This document shows positions 43,133-51,962 of a stretch of 64,000 nt of DNA, piece by piece (within the stretch, counting starts at the first letter, position 1; each line of letters begins with the position of its first letter). The DNA is from CAYGAG01 sp964347765 (GTDB taxonomy: Archaea > Thermoproteota > Bathyarchaeia > Bathyarchaeales > Bathycorpusculaceae). The stretch covers positions 22,385-86,384 of the forward strand of contig CAYGAG010000005.1 in the NCBI GenBank assembly GCA_964347765.1, in the 5' to 3' direction. The notes under the pieces were generated by a model. The model saw only the letters and a program-made list of their open reading frames with translations. It was not told the DNA's origin and made no database searches. The position numbers and the translations under genes are program-made.

Positions 43133-43483
43133 TTGGCGTTTTCCCAGAGAAATGAGAGAATCAAGCCTGCCTTTAAGCTGTGGTTCGAAATAGGGGATGA
43201 ATACGTTTTTGGAGAAGGCGCTTTTATCCTTCTAGACGAGATAAGAAAAAAGAAGTCAATAAGCGCCGCAGCAAGAGTCGCAAAAATGTCTTATCGCCAT
43301 GCCTGGGGCCTGATTAGGGAGATAGAGAGACACTTGGGAGAGGACGTCATAGAGACAAAAAGGGGTGGCAAGTCCGGAGGAAAATCAGAACTAACAAAAG
43401 CAGGACATTCACTGCTAACAGATTATCAGAAACTGAAGATGAAAATGTCCGAAACATGCAATAATTGGAGAAGTGGGCTGTAG
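43133..43483 (+). CDS. ModE-like molybdate-type transcriptional regulator (HTH only)
   Basis: A 116-aa winged-helix protein of the ModE N-terminal type. The pattern WFEIGDEYVFGEGAFILLDEI followed by SISAAARVAKMSYRHAWGLI and KRGGKSGGKSELTKAG is diagnostic (the first is given as FGEGAFILLDEIRKKKSIS). No molybdate-binding MOP/TOBE domain is attached. TTG start with GGTGA upstream and a TATA-like TTAATAAAATA at about 43092. Its position next to the pterin operon and the transporter remnant suggests control by oxyanion or cofactor supply. Confidence 0.9.
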   Translation: MAFSQRNERIKPAFKLWFEIGDEYVFGEGAFILLDEIRKKKSISAAARVAKMSYRHAWGLIREIERHLGEDVIETKRGGKSGGKSELTKAGHSLLTDYQKLKMKMSETCNNWRSGL

Positions 43484-43524
43484 CACACTCATTTTTTGAG
43501 TTCGACAGAAAGGATCTTGAGCCT

Positions 43525-44085
43525 TCAAAGCTTAGGAGTCAAAACCTTTGGATTCAAGGTTGCGAAGTTATCTCCACCGAGATGATAGATCATCTTGGCT
43601 TTTCCTGGATCATACTTATCTGCGAATACTCCCTTGTTGACGTAGGCTTTAATCACTCTTCCAACAAATATCGTATGATCTCCAGTTTTGAACTGGCTGT
43701 GAAGTTTACATTCTAGGTGAGCTATGCATTCTTGAATTATAGGCGGCTTCACTTTCTTGGCAGGCATGGACGTTAGCCCTGTCTCTTTGAATTTGTCATG
43801 GTTTCTGCCGCTCTTCCTGCCGCAATATAGAGTCTCCTTTAGAAGCTCCATAGTAGGAATATTCACCACGAACTCCGCTGTTTCCTCAATAAGATCGCAA
43901 GAATATCTCCTAGGCGCAATGCTTATGGCCACTAATGGTGGTTGAATGGATGTAGGCATGGCCCAAGCCAGAGTTATGATGTTCGGGTCTCCGCCGCTGT
44001 CAATGCACGAGACAAGTACAGTATGCATTGGATGAAGCAGCTTATAACTGGAAGAGACGCTCAAATCCACTGACTCTTTATCCAA
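43525..44085 (-). CDS. Flavin reductase-like / flavoredoxin FMN protein
   Basis: A 186-aa split-barrel FMN-binding protein. Typical strings are LLHPMHTVLVSCIDSGGDPN, ITLAWAMPTSIQPPLVAISI, RYSCDLIEETAEFVVNIPT and ECIAHLECKLHSQFKTGDH. It may reduce flavins with NAD(P)H or carry electrons like flavoredoxin of sulfate reducers. It is 14 bases downstream of trpS on the same strand. Confidence 0.9.
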   Translation of the reverse strand: MDKESVDLSVSSSYKLLHPMHTVLVSCIDSGGDPNIITLAWAMPTSIQPPLVAISIAPRRYSCDLIEETAEFVVNIPTMELLKETLYCGRKSGRNHDKFKETGLTSMPAKKVKPPIIQECIAHLECKLHSQFKTGDHTIFVGRVIKAYVNKGVFADKYDPGKAKMIYHLGGDNFATLNPKVLTPKL

Positions 44086-44099
44086 TATAGTATTTCACC

Positions 44100-45230
44100 T
44101 TACCGCTTGATATGAAAATCAGCCAGTCTACTTCTTGCCTTCTCTCTTTTCTTCTGATGCTCTGCCAGGAATTTGTTCACCTTTTCTGTCAGCTCGTCCT
44201 TACAGTGGCCACATAGAGTTTCGCCCGCCTTACATGATCTTTCGCGTTCAACCAGTTCCTCATCGTTCTGCTCAAACAAGTAGAGCAAGTATTGGAAGAT
44301 TGTGCAGATGTTCGGGTCTCCACCTAGCTTCTCTTGTTCATTAACTGTCGCTTTTCCACCTGTATACGCGTTCCAAATCTTCTTCTTCACAGCATCGGGC
44401 GAATCTGTGGTATAGATAGATGTTTCAGGCTCCGAAGCACTCATCTTTCCTCCAGTGCCAAGACCCGGTAGGAATCTGCAATGGATCTGAGCTGGCTTAT
44501 AGTAGCCAAGTTTCGGAGCCACATCTCGGGTAATTCTCCAATACGGATCTTGATCTATAGCAGCAGGAATCAATGCTGGAACGTTTTCTCCAGTGAGTTT
44601 TTCATGTATGAAGCAGGGTACTGCTTGGATAGCGGGCCAGAAAATCCATCCGATATTCGTGCTGTCCCGAAATCCAAACGTAGCCTTGGCTGTCGAATAG
44701 GTCGTACGTTTCGCAACTTTCAAAGCGATATCGTACAGCAAGTCTATGTCATCAACATCAAAAATCATGAAAGTGTCTTCTGGCTCAAAGCCTAGAGCTA
44801 TCAAGTCTAAAGCATTTTCGTACCCGAAATTCTTGGTTTCCTCTAGTCTTAACTTGTCCTCAACTACGAATTTTTCGTCATCAGTCATCTGAAAATATAG
44901 CCTAGTATCGAACTTATCCTGCAGATATTTAGTGAAGATCCAAGGAACAAGATGGCCTATATGAACCGGACCTGAAGGCCCTCTTCCAGTGTACAACACA
45001 AACTTAGTTCCCTTATCAAGCAGATCAAGAATTATGTCTAAGTCACGGTGTGAAAAGAAGAGTCTCCTTCTCAGTTGAAGATGAAGCTCACCCGTATGTT
45101 TAGCTATCCGTTCCAACAGGCTCTCAGTAATGGGTTCTGTGCCAAACTCACGTATCAAACGGGCGTAGTCGATTTCACCTCTAACCTCCCAAGGAGTTAC
45201 GATCATCTCATCCTTCTCTTCGTCAACCAA
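44100..45230 (-). CDS. trpS: Tryptophanyl-tRNA synthetase (archaeal type)
   Basis: A 376-aa class I synthetase. The HIGH motif is in GRGPSGPVHIGHLVPW, the KMSKS motif in GGKMSASEPETSIYT; AIDQDPYWRITRDVA is typical of archaeal/eukaryotic TrpRS. The C-terminal helical part (CGHCKDELTEKVNKFLAEHQ) carries two Cys. Ends before a flavoredoxin gene that may share its transcript. Confidence 0.94.
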   Translation of the reverse strand: MVDEEKDEMIVTPWEVRGEIDYARLIREFGTEPITESLLERIAKHTGELHLQLRRRLFFSHRDLDIILDLLDKGTKFVLYTGRGPSGPVHIGHLVPWIFTKYLQDKFDTRLYFQMTDDEKFVVEDKLRLEETKNFGYENALDLIALGFEPEDTFMIFDVDDIDLLYDIALKVAKRTTYSTAKATFGFRDSTNIGWIFWPAIQAVPCFIHEKLTGENVPALIPAAIDQDPYWRITRDVAPKLGYYKPAQIHCRFLPGLGTGGKMSASEPETSIYTTDSPDAVKKKIWNAYTGGKATVNEQEKLGGDPNICTIFQYLLYLFEQNDEELVERERSCKAGETLCGHCKDELTEKVNKFLAEHQKKREKARSRLADFHIKR

Positions 45231-45444
45231 AGGCGCCTCATCCGCTAATTTTAGCTTTTATAATCCATCGGAAATGTATTAAAGGTTATGCGAAGCGAAA
45301 GTGATACATCTCAGTCATGCCGCACTGAAATAAGCTATAAATATAACTGGAACATTTCTGGTTCTGGCTGGTGAAGTGATGCCCCGCCAATTTACCTAGA
45401 AACGCAAACAGGTTCAACAGAAAGACCAGCTACATACATGCATA

Positions 45445-45454
45445 CTTTTAAAAC
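45445..45454 (+). promoter_or_regulatory. TATA box of the pheS-pheT operon
   Basis: CTTTTAAAAC lies about 60 bases before TTG 45511, giving a leader of about 35 bases that contains GAGAGGGGA. Confidence 0.45.
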
Positions 45455-45510
45455 TGAATTAACAACTACGTTGTCGAATTCAGCCCTTTTCATTCGAGAG
45501 GGGAAGAACA

Positions 45511-47178
45511 TTGGTTGAACTACGAGAGAACGAGTGCGAAACATTTCTTGCTACAGAAAAGCTTGGCGGAAAGGCCTCTATTGAACAGTTGATGGTGGAA
45601 AGCCGATTACCTCATGCAACAGTGATGCGTTCAGCCCTCACACTGCAAAAGAAAAAACTGGTAAGAATTCAAGAACAGAGACAGACTCTAATAGGACTCA
45701 ACAAAGAAGGACGACTCCACGCCCAGAAAGGGCTTCCAGAAAGAAGATTGGTCAATGCTTTGACAAAACTCGGAGGCAGAGCCCCTATCGAGAAGGCCGT
45801 CAAGAAGGCCAGACTTGGGCAGCAGTTCATCCCTATAGCTTTAGGATGGATCCAAGAGAAAAAATGGGCAGTCTTGGACACAAAGAGTAAAGAATTTGAG
45901 TTGTTGGGCAAGCCGCAGCAGGGGGACGATGAACAGCTGCTCAAACTTGCAGGTGAAAAAGAACGAGTGATAGTCGAAGATTTGAGTCCAGAGCTTCAAG
46001 AAGCCGTTGAAACTTTGAAGAGACGAAAACTCTTGGAAGTAGAAGAGAAAGTCAAAAGAGTCATCGAGATAACAAGGTTAGGTTGGGCCGCAATAGAGAA
46101 AGGAGTCAGACTGGTTGAAGACGTAACCCAGCTCACACCAGAACTGATAGTGAGCGGAAAATGGCGAAAAACAAGACTTCAAAGATACAATATTAAAGCA
46201 CCGTCAGCCAAGATCTGGCCAGGCAAGAAGCACCCTTATTTGCAGTTNNNNNNNNNNTTGCCCAGTCCCAGTCTATGGGCTAACTTCTGGTCGGCCGAAC
46301 ATTCTGTGACCGTTTACCCCAGCCTAGACCGTTTCTTGGCCGAAACATTGAAAGTAGAACGCGCCCAAATGGACGAAACGGATCCGGCCCGCCTGAACCA
46401 GTTTCTCGACGAGGTGAAGAGAAAACTGGTTGCTCTGGGGTTCAAGGAGATGCCAAGTAGCCTCGTAGAGTTCGCGTTCTTCAACTTCGACGCCCTCTAC
46501 ACTCCCCAAGACCATCCTGCAAGAGAAATCTTCGGAATCTACTTTGTCAAACAACCAAGATATGGCAGCCTGGAGGAGTATAAGCCCGTAATTAAGAAGG
46601 TAGAACAGACTCATGAAAACGGTTGGAAGACAGGATCTACCGGATGGAGGTACAAATATTCTATCAGAGAGGCTAGGCGGCTGATTCTCTCAGGACATGG
46701 AACATGCTCAAGTGTCAGAACTCTTCTAAGCAAGGATCTCGAGATTCCAGGAAAGTACTTCTCGATAGCTCGATGCTTCCGCCCTGATGTTCTAGACAAA
46801 ACACACCTCACAGAGTTCAACCAAGTTGAGGGCATAGTAGTGGACAAAGATCTGAACCTTCGAGACCTTTTAGGAGTCTTGGAAAAGTTCGCCACAGAGA
46901 TTGCTGGTGCAGATGAGATTAAATTCAGACCAGACTACTTCCCCTTCACTGAGCCAAGCGTCGAACTCACTGCCTACAAGAAAGGCTACGGATGGATCGA
47001 GTTCGGCGGATCAGGAATCTTCAGACCCGAAGTGACCAAGCCTCTAGGCATAAACATGCCTGTGATCGCCTGGGGTCTAGGGATAGACAGACTCTTCATG
47101 ATGAAAGCAGAGATCGATGACATCCGATACATATTCAGCCAAGACCTAGACTGGGTAAGAAGCAAGGAGATTATCTAG
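45511..47178 (+). CDS. pheS: Phenylalanyl-tRNA synthetase alpha subunit (contains assembly gap)
   Basis: The archaeal alpha chain: N-terminal winged-helix/DBD region (CETFLATEKLGGKASIEQLM; ALTKLGGRAPIEKAVKKA) and a class II core (FFNFDALYTPQDHPAREIF, motif 2 SIARCFRPDVLDKTHLTEF, motif 3 PVIAWGLGIDRLFMM). Ten Ns at 46248-46257 fall in frame. The ~48 codons after them have no counterpart in PheS, and the sequence becomes normal again at FLDEVKRKLVALGF. The stretch is probably an assembly artefact. TTG 45511 follows GAGAGGGGA; pheT starts immediately after the stop. Confidence 0.9.
   Translation: MVELRENECETFLATEKLGGKASIEQLMVESRLPHATVMRSALTLQKKKLVRIQEQRQTLIGLNKEGRLHAQKGLPERRLVNALTKLGGRAPIEKAVKKARLGQQFIPIALGWIQEKKWAVLDTKSKEFELLGKPQQGDDEQLLKLAGEKERVIVEDLSPELQEAVETLKRRKLLEVEEKVKRVIEITRLGWAAIEKGVRLVEDVTQLTPELIVSGKWRKTRLQRYNIKAPSAKIWPGKKHPYLQXXXXLPSPSLWANFWSAEHSVTVYPSLDRFLAETLKVERAQMDETDPARLNQFLDEVKRKLVALGFKEMPSSLVEFAFFNFDALYTPQDHPAREIFGIYFVKQPRYGSLEEYKPVIKKVEQTHENGWKTGSTGWRYKYSIREARRLILSGHGTCSSVRTLLSKDLEIPGKYFSIARCFRPDVLDKTHLTEFNQVEGIVVDKDLNLRDLLGVLEKFATEIAGADEIKFRPDYFPFTEPSVELTAYKKGYGWIEFGGSGIFRPEVTKPLGINMPVIAWGLGIDRLFMMKAEIDDIRYIFSQDLDWVRSKEII
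46248..46257. other. Assembly gap (10 Ns) inside pheS
   Basis: Exactly ten Ns interrupt the catalytic-domain boundary of pheS. The sequence after the gap up to about 46404 does not fit the family. Confidence 0.95.
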
Positions 47179-48870
47179 ATGCCAACCATAGAAGTTGACT
47201 ACAAGGATTTCGAAAGACTACTAGGAACAAAACTCCACAGGAATCTAGAGAAACTCAATGACATACTAGCCTTTGTTAAAGGGGAAGTCAAACTCTTCGA
47301 AGAAGAAAAGGGAATCATCAGCTTTGAGATAAAAGACACGAACCGCCCTGACATCTGGAACGTTGAAGGCCTAGCCAGAACTGTACGAGGATTCTTAGGT
47401 GTTGAAGAAGGCCTGAGAGAATATTGTTTGCGAGAATCCCTAGGAGAAGTTCACGTTGATCCGAGACTAAAAGGGATTAGACCATATATAGGCTGCTCAA
47501 TTGTTAAGAACCTTGAATTGACAGATGTCACAATCCGTGGATTCATGCACCTGCAGGATAAACTCGACCAATCATATGGGAGAAACAGACAGAGAACATC
47601 AATAGGACTGTACGACTTCAGTCTCATAACACTCCCCCTTCACTATACAGTTTCAACACCAACTCAGACCAGCTTCACACCCTTAGGCTCCCCGAAGAAA
47701 ATCACTCTAAAGAAGATCCTTGAACAGCATCCAAAAGGCATAGAATATGGACACTTAGTAAGAAAACATTCGGTATATCCAATACTACTTGACTCAGAGA
47801 AGAAAGTGCTCTCTTTTCCCCCAATCATAAATTCAAATGACCTCGGCAGGATCACTGAACAAACCAAACATGTTCTAATCGAGGTAACAGGAACACAACA
47901 TGAAACTGTTCTTAAAACACTCACAATAGTCACTTTATCACTCATCGACAGAGGAGGAGAAGCGCATCCCACCACGATCCTGTACCCACATGATAATCTA
48001 AAGGTTGTCACACCTAAACTGGAAACATCATACATGAATCTCAGGGTAGACCATGTGAACAAAATGCTGGGTTTACGATTGACGGCTGAAAAGATTGAGC
48101 AATTGCTGAATAAGGCAGGATTCAACATCAAAAAACTCGGAAAGGATAGCTTAAACGTTCAGATACCGTCTTATAGAATCGATGTCATGCATCCAGTAGA
48201 TCTAGTGGAAGACATAGCCATATCTTATGGATACAACAACATCAAGCCGTTATGGCGGAGACTGCCAACCACAGGAAGCATAAGACCCAGCCAAGAGGTC
48301 TTTGACGTCGCCAGAGAGTTGATGGTAGGTTTAGGGTATCAAGAAGTTCTAACGTATACACTTTCGAACCCAGAGAACCTCTTCAGAAGAATGAACCTTA
48401 ATAGGGAAAAGACTGTTGAAATCGCAAACCCGAAAGTTCAGACCATGACTTGCCTCAGGAACTGGCTTCTGCCTAGCCTGATGGAAATTCTAAGCAACAA
48501 CCTACATGTAGAGTACCCACAAAAAATCTTTGAACTGGCCACGGTAACACTTCCAGACAAGAAGGCAAAAACCAAGACCAATGACGAGGAAAGACTTGCC
48601 GCAGTCGTCTCTCACGCAAACGCTAGTTTCAGCGAGTCAAAATCATCACTGGAAGCACTCTTCACAAATCTCGGTCTGGAATGGAAGTTGGAGGAGACAA
48701 AACATCCAAGCTTCATTGAAGGTCGAGTTGGCACGGTCATAATCGGCGAAAAAGAGATTGGCCTCATAGGAGAGATCCACCCAAAAGTCTTGGAATCTTG
48801 GAAACTTGAGAACCCTGTATCATCCTTCGAATTTAACGTAAATTCAATCGTTAAGACGAAGCAAACCTGA
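47179..48870 (+). CDS. pheT: Phenylalanyl-tRNA synthetase beta subunit
   Basis: A 563-aa archaeal-type beta chain, shorter than the bacterial one because the EMAP and anticodon domains are absent. Visible are the N-terminal VDYKDFERLLG, the B3/4 editing domain region (DVTIRGFMHLQDKLDQSYGR), the B5 domain (MNLRVDHVNKMLGLRLTAEK; VDLVEDIAISYGYNNI) and the B6/7 class II-like fold (GLGYQEVLTYTLSNPENLF; GEIHPKVLESWKLENPV). It abuts pheS with no gap. Confidence 0.95.
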   Translation: MPTIEVDYKDFERLLGTKLHRNLEKLNDILAFVKGEVKLFEEEKGIISFEIKDTNRPDIWNVEGLARTVRGFLGVEEGLREYCLRESLGEVHVDPRLKGIRPYIGCSIVKNLELTDVTIRGFMHLQDKLDQSYGRNRQRTSIGLYDFSLITLPLHYTVSTPTQTSFTPLGSPKKITLKKILEQHPKGIEYGHLVRKHSVYPILLDSEKKVLSFPPIINSNDLGRITEQTKHVLIEVTGTQHETVLKTLTIVTLSLIDRGGEAHPTTILYPHDNLKVVTPKLETSYMNLRVDHVNKMLGLRLTAEKIEQLLNKAGFNIKKLGKDSLNVQIPSYRIDVMHPVDLVEDIAISYGYNNIKPLWRRLPTTGSIRPSQEVFDVARELMVGLGYQEVLTYTLSNPENLFRRMNLNREKTVEIANPKVQTMTCLRNWLLPSLMEILSNNLHVEYPQKIFELATVTLPDKKAKTKTNDEERLAAVVSHANASFSESKSSLEALFTNLGLEWKLEETKHPSFIEGRVGTVIIGEKEIGLIGEIHPKVLESWKLENPVSSFEFNVNSIVKTKQT

Positions 48871-48896
48871 AGAGTCGAGAGGAACACTTAATTCGT

Positions 48897-49110
48897 TCAG
48901 TACGCCAATTCTTTCGCGGGCAATGGTGCCCCGAGCTTCCCAATCCCGCCGGAACCTTTACAAAGGAGCCATGAAGACGGACCCAACAGAAGAGATAAGC
49001 ATGAACTTGCTCTTGTGATGGCGGGTTTACCCAACATGGAACACGGCGGGCGCGGGCGAAAATCCCACACCAGAGAGAGCTTAGCACAGGGGAGCGTAAC
49101 GCTCCACAAT
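48897..49110. ncRNA. GC-rich structured intergenic region, candidate RNA
   Basis: About 215 bases clearly richer in G+C than the flanking genes. CCCGCCG (about 48965) pairs with CGGCGGG (about 49044); outside it TTTCG pairs with CGAAA; GGGCAATGGTGCCC forms a local hairpin; and GGAGCG-TAA-CGCTCC closes the end near 49090. It resembles no tRNA, SRP or RNase P sequence that I can recognise, and the strand is undecided. Minus-strand ORFs through it are unlikely to be coding. Confidence 0.35.
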
Positions 49111-49155
49111 GAAGTTAAGGGATAGGTTATGTGGGAGACAAACGCCCGCGAAACA

Positions 49156-49165
49156 ACTTTTATGT
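49156..49165 (+). promoter_or_regulatory. TATA box of tyrS
   Basis: ACTTTTATGT lies about 55 bases before TTG 49215. Transcription would begin near 49187, which excludes the ATG at 49131 as a start. Confidence 0.45.
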
Positions 49166-49214
49166 CTCACCTATCCATAGACCCTTAGAAGTCGTAGATG
49201 TTGGCGGGAAGAGC

Positions 49215-50303
49215 TTGGACGTAGAAACCAAAGTTGAGTTGATTTGCAGACCTCCGACTGAAGAGGTTCTGACCATGGAGGACTTAAGGACTCTTCTGGA
49301 AACTGAAGAGCATCCCATAGCTTACAATGGCTGGGAACCATCAGGTCTTGTCCACCTGGGAACAGGTGTCATCTGCGCCTATAAGATGAAAGACTTTGTT
49401 GAAGCGGGCATGAAGTATAAGGCGTATCTGTCCACATGGCATGCTTGGCTCAACAATAAACTTGGGGGCGACCTTGAACTTATTAGAAAGGCAGCTGACC
49501 TTTTTCGACATTCATGGATAGCCTTAGGCGTACCCGAAGGCAAGGTTGAGTTCATCTATTCAGACGAGCTTTACAATGATCTGCATTATTGGCAGAAGAC
49601 GATAAGAATCGCGAAAAACTTGACCATAGCTAGAACGAGAAGAACCTTAGATATCGCCGGCAGAAAGGAGACGGAGGCAAATTATGTCTCCGACTTCCTC
49701 TACACGCCTATGCAGGTCGCAGATATCTTCCATATGGAAGTAAAGATATGCCAACTAGGCATAGATCAACGGAATGCTAACGTAGTAGCCAGAGAACTAG
49801 GTCGCAGACTTGGATTCTGGAAACCAACATGTGTTCACCACCATCTGTTGCAGGGGCTCGAAAAGCCGGAGATGTGGCCTGTTCCGGAAGGAAAAGAAAG
49901 AGAAGCCTTGTCAACAGCTAAGATGTCGAAAAGCCAACCTGAGACATGCGTGTTCATCTATGACTCTCCTCAACAGATAATGGAAAAGATTAAGAGGGCT
50001 TTCTGTCCGGAGAGAAAGGTGAAGTTCAATCCGATATTGGATATCTGCAGATACTTGATCTTCAGAGAAATGAAGACTTTCGAAGTAGAACGCCCAGCAA
50101 AATTCGGCGGCCGGCTGGAGTATCAGAGTTATCAAGAACTTGAAACGATGTACAAGCAAGGTGAGTTACATCCTAAAGACCTCAAGAACGCATTGGCCAA
50201 GGAGCTTGCGGCCATTCTCAAACCTGTGAGAAAATATTTTGAGGACAAGCGAGAGGCAAAGGAATGCTTAAACATGGTTAGGAACGCCAAGATAACAAGG
50301 TAA
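49215..50303 (+). CDS. tyrS: Tyrosyl-tRNA synthetase (archaeal type)
   Basis: A 362-aa class I synthetase. The HIGH-like motif is in YNGWEPSGLVHLGTGVICA, the tyrosine site region in ANYVSDFLYTPMQVADIF, and KMSKS in TAKMSKSQPETCVF. TTG 49215 follows GGCGGGA by five bases and fits the archaeal N-terminus; the frame extends 28 codons upstream through a region lacking family similarity. The Toprim gene follows five bases after the stop. Confidence 0.92.
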   Translation: MDVETKVELICRPPTEEVLTMEDLRTLLETEEHPIAYNGWEPSGLVHLGTGVICAYKMKDFVEAGMKYKAYLSTWHAWLNNKLGGDLELIRKAADLFRHSWIALGVPEGKVEFIYSDELYNDLHYWQKTIRIAKNLTIARTRRTLDIAGRKETEANYVSDFLYTPMQVADIFHMEVKICQLGIDQRNANVVARELGRRLGFWKPTCVHHHLLQGLEKPEMWPVPEGKEREALSTAKMSKSQPETCVFIYDSPQQIMEKIKRAFCPERKVKFNPILDICRYLIFREMKTFEVERPAKFGGRLEYQSYQELETMYKQGELHPKDLKNALAKELAAILKPVRKYFEDKREAKECLNMVRNAKITR

Positions 50304-50308
50304 GAGAG

Positions 50309-50728
50309 TTGTCAACGAGACTGGAAGAAAAGGAAGAAAAGATTCTGAAAATCTTTGAGAAGTTGGCTGAGGAATCCTCAAAGGGCATCCCTATAATTGT
50401 TGAAGGAGAGAAGGATACCAGAGCACTGAGAATTCTAGAGATAAAGGGTGAGATTATAGAAGCGAAGACTGCGGGAAAGTCAATTCTGAACGTCCTCTCA
50501 GAGGTGCAGAGAAGCACGCAGACAGAAGTGATTCTCTTACTAGATTTTGACAGACGTGGAAAACAGTTGAGCAAACGTCTCAGACGGCATCTCGACGCCA
50601 TGCGTATCAGATCAAACGTTTTCTTTTGGGAGAGACTGCAAGCAATCGTAGGTCGCGAATTGAAGGATATCGAAGGATTGGCAAGCTACATGGAAACCTT
50701 AAAGAGCAAGATTGGTCAGTCCGCGTAA
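50309..50728 (+). CDS. Toprim-domain protein; 3' end replaced by the integrated element
   Basis: A 139-aa protein with the two Toprim motifs: PIIVEGEKDTRALR (catalytic Glu) and VILLLDFDRRGKQLSKRL (DxD-like, here D-F-D). Such small archaeal Toprim proteins are related to the RNase M5/DnaG type and are uncharacterised. TTG start five bases after tyrS. The last 24 bases before the final codons (50693-50716) recur at 55545-55568, where the reading frame continues to a different stop (IGNS). So the native tail was displaced by integration and the element supplies IGQSA. Confidence 0.85.
   Translation: MSTRLEEKEEKILKIFEKLAEESSKGIPIIVEGEKDTRALRILEIKGEIIEAKTAGKSILNVLSEVQRSTQTEVILLLDFDRRGKQLSKRLRRHLDAMRIRSNVFFWERLQAIVGRELKDIEGLASYMETLKSKIGQSA
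50693..50716 (+). repeat. Left attachment repeat (24 bp)
   Basis: Identical to 55545-55568 over 24 bases, beginning GAAACCTTAAAGAGC; the flanking bases differ on both sides. It encodes ETLKSKIG of the Toprim protein. GGAAACCTT at its edge is inverted as AAGGTTTCC at 50728-50736, a possible recombinase arm. Confidence 0.9.
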
Positions 50729-50735
50729 AGGTTTC

Positions 50736-51962
50736 CTATTTTCTTTTGCGATACATCTTGATTCCGTCGCGTTCTGTAACGTATTCGAAGCCTGCCTTTA
50801 GTAGTTCCTCATCTTCACTTGCACTAGCAGATGTTTTGACATGGTATTCGTCGCCTTCAAAGTTGACCAGATGCGTATAGACAAGGGTGCTCTCAATTCT
50901 TCTGTGTCCCAGCCTTTCTTTGACGTACAAGATGTCTTTGGTCTTGAAGTACTCCATCGATCCATAGAAGTGCCTGAATGTATGAAAGGTTATTCTGCCA
51001 ATTATGGGATTCTGAAGTTTAGCAGCGATACGTTTCCTTTGGCGTATGAAATTCTGGCGGAAAGCATTCAGCCTACCGTTTCCCCAAACTGATCCAGAGT
51101 TTTTGTGTCGCAACATCTTCAACATGGATATCAGCTTACTACTCACTTTGAACTGCCTTGCCCTGCCATACTTCTCTGGTGCATTGATGGTAACCATTCT
51201 GCGCTCCAAGTCAATGTCACTCCACGTTAGACGCCAAGCTTCACCACTTCTTGCACCTGTTTCTTGAAGCAGTTTCAGAAAAGTAGCAGTTCTTCTACTG
51301 CATCCAGCTATGAGTTGGTCGATCTCCCGTTGTGCAGGTATCCAAGGCAGTTTCTGCGATCTCTTAGACCATTTCTTGAAGTTTACGTGACACGGAATTG
51401 GGATTTCATTGATTTTACAGAATTTTAGATAGGCTTCAGCTGCCAGAGATTTCGTTCCTTCGCTCCAGCATTCACTTGTAAGCCTTCTGGAAGACTTGTC
51501 GAATCGCTTAGCTTGGTTTATAGCATCGAACACAGATTCAGGAACAAGTAAGTCAGCGCCACGTTTATTCAATAGCTCTAAGACACTCACTCTATCTTTG
51601 ACCGTTTTTTCCTTCAGACCCATTGTCAACTGCTTAGTTGCGTATGTAACGATGTATCCCCTAACATCTTTAGCCTGTTCTGTGGCTCCCGCAAGCCCAT
51701 TCTCAAGCGGTTCCGTTTTAGCCAAGTTTTTCGCTTCCAACACGACAGCGCATACTTGACGGTTACCATAATTGTAAGACCTAGCTGATAAGACTGACGA
51801 TTCACTAAACCTGTGTCTACAGTCCCGACAAAAATATCTTTGAATTAGACCGACACTGGTTTTTCTCATTCCATCTTTCCAGATTCTCAAGCTGTCACAA
51901 AGAGGACACCGTCTGCTTGCTTTTTCACCTCCTCCATAATTTTTTTGTGAGCGTTTGACCAA
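50736..51962 (-). CDS. Tyrosine recombinase/integrase with N-terminal zinc ribbon
   Basis: A 408-aa integrase. A zinc ribbon (CPLCDSLRIWKDG ... YFCRDCRHRF) is followed by a core-binding helical domain and a catalytic domain with Arg in ETGARSGEAWRLTWSD, His-x-x-Arg in FHTFRHFYGS, Gly-His in RLGHRR and the nucleophile Tyr in STLVYTHL. It is complete and lies beside the left attachment site. TTG 51962 is six bases after GGAGGT; the frame extends to 52007. A homologue, damaged, lies at 62814-63768. Confidence 0.92.
   Translation of the reverse strand: MVKRSQKNYGGGEKASRRCPLCDSLRIWKDGMRKTSVGLIQRYFCRDCRHRFSESSVLSARSYNYGNRQVCAVVLEAKNLAKTEPLENGLAGATEQAKDVRGYIVTYATKQLTMGLKEKTVKDRVSVLELLNKRGADLLVPESVFDAINQAKRFDKSSRRLTSECWSEGTKSLAAEAYLKFCKINEIPIPCHVNFKKWSKRSQKLPWIPAQREIDQLIAGCSRRTATFLKLLQETGARSGEAWRLTWSDIDLERRMVTINAPEKYGRARQFKVSSKLISMLKMLRHKNSGSVWGNGRLNAFRQNFIRQRKRIAAKLQNPIIGRITFHTFRHFYGSMEYFKTKDILYVKERLGHRRIESTLVYTHLVNFEGDEYHVKTSASASEDEELLKAGFEYVTERDGIKMYRKRK

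Noticed and set aside
48897..49109. 70-aa minus-strand frame between pheT and tyrS
   Set aside because: Lies in a GC-rich self-complementary region; the residues look like translated structured RNA and there is no ribosome-binding site.
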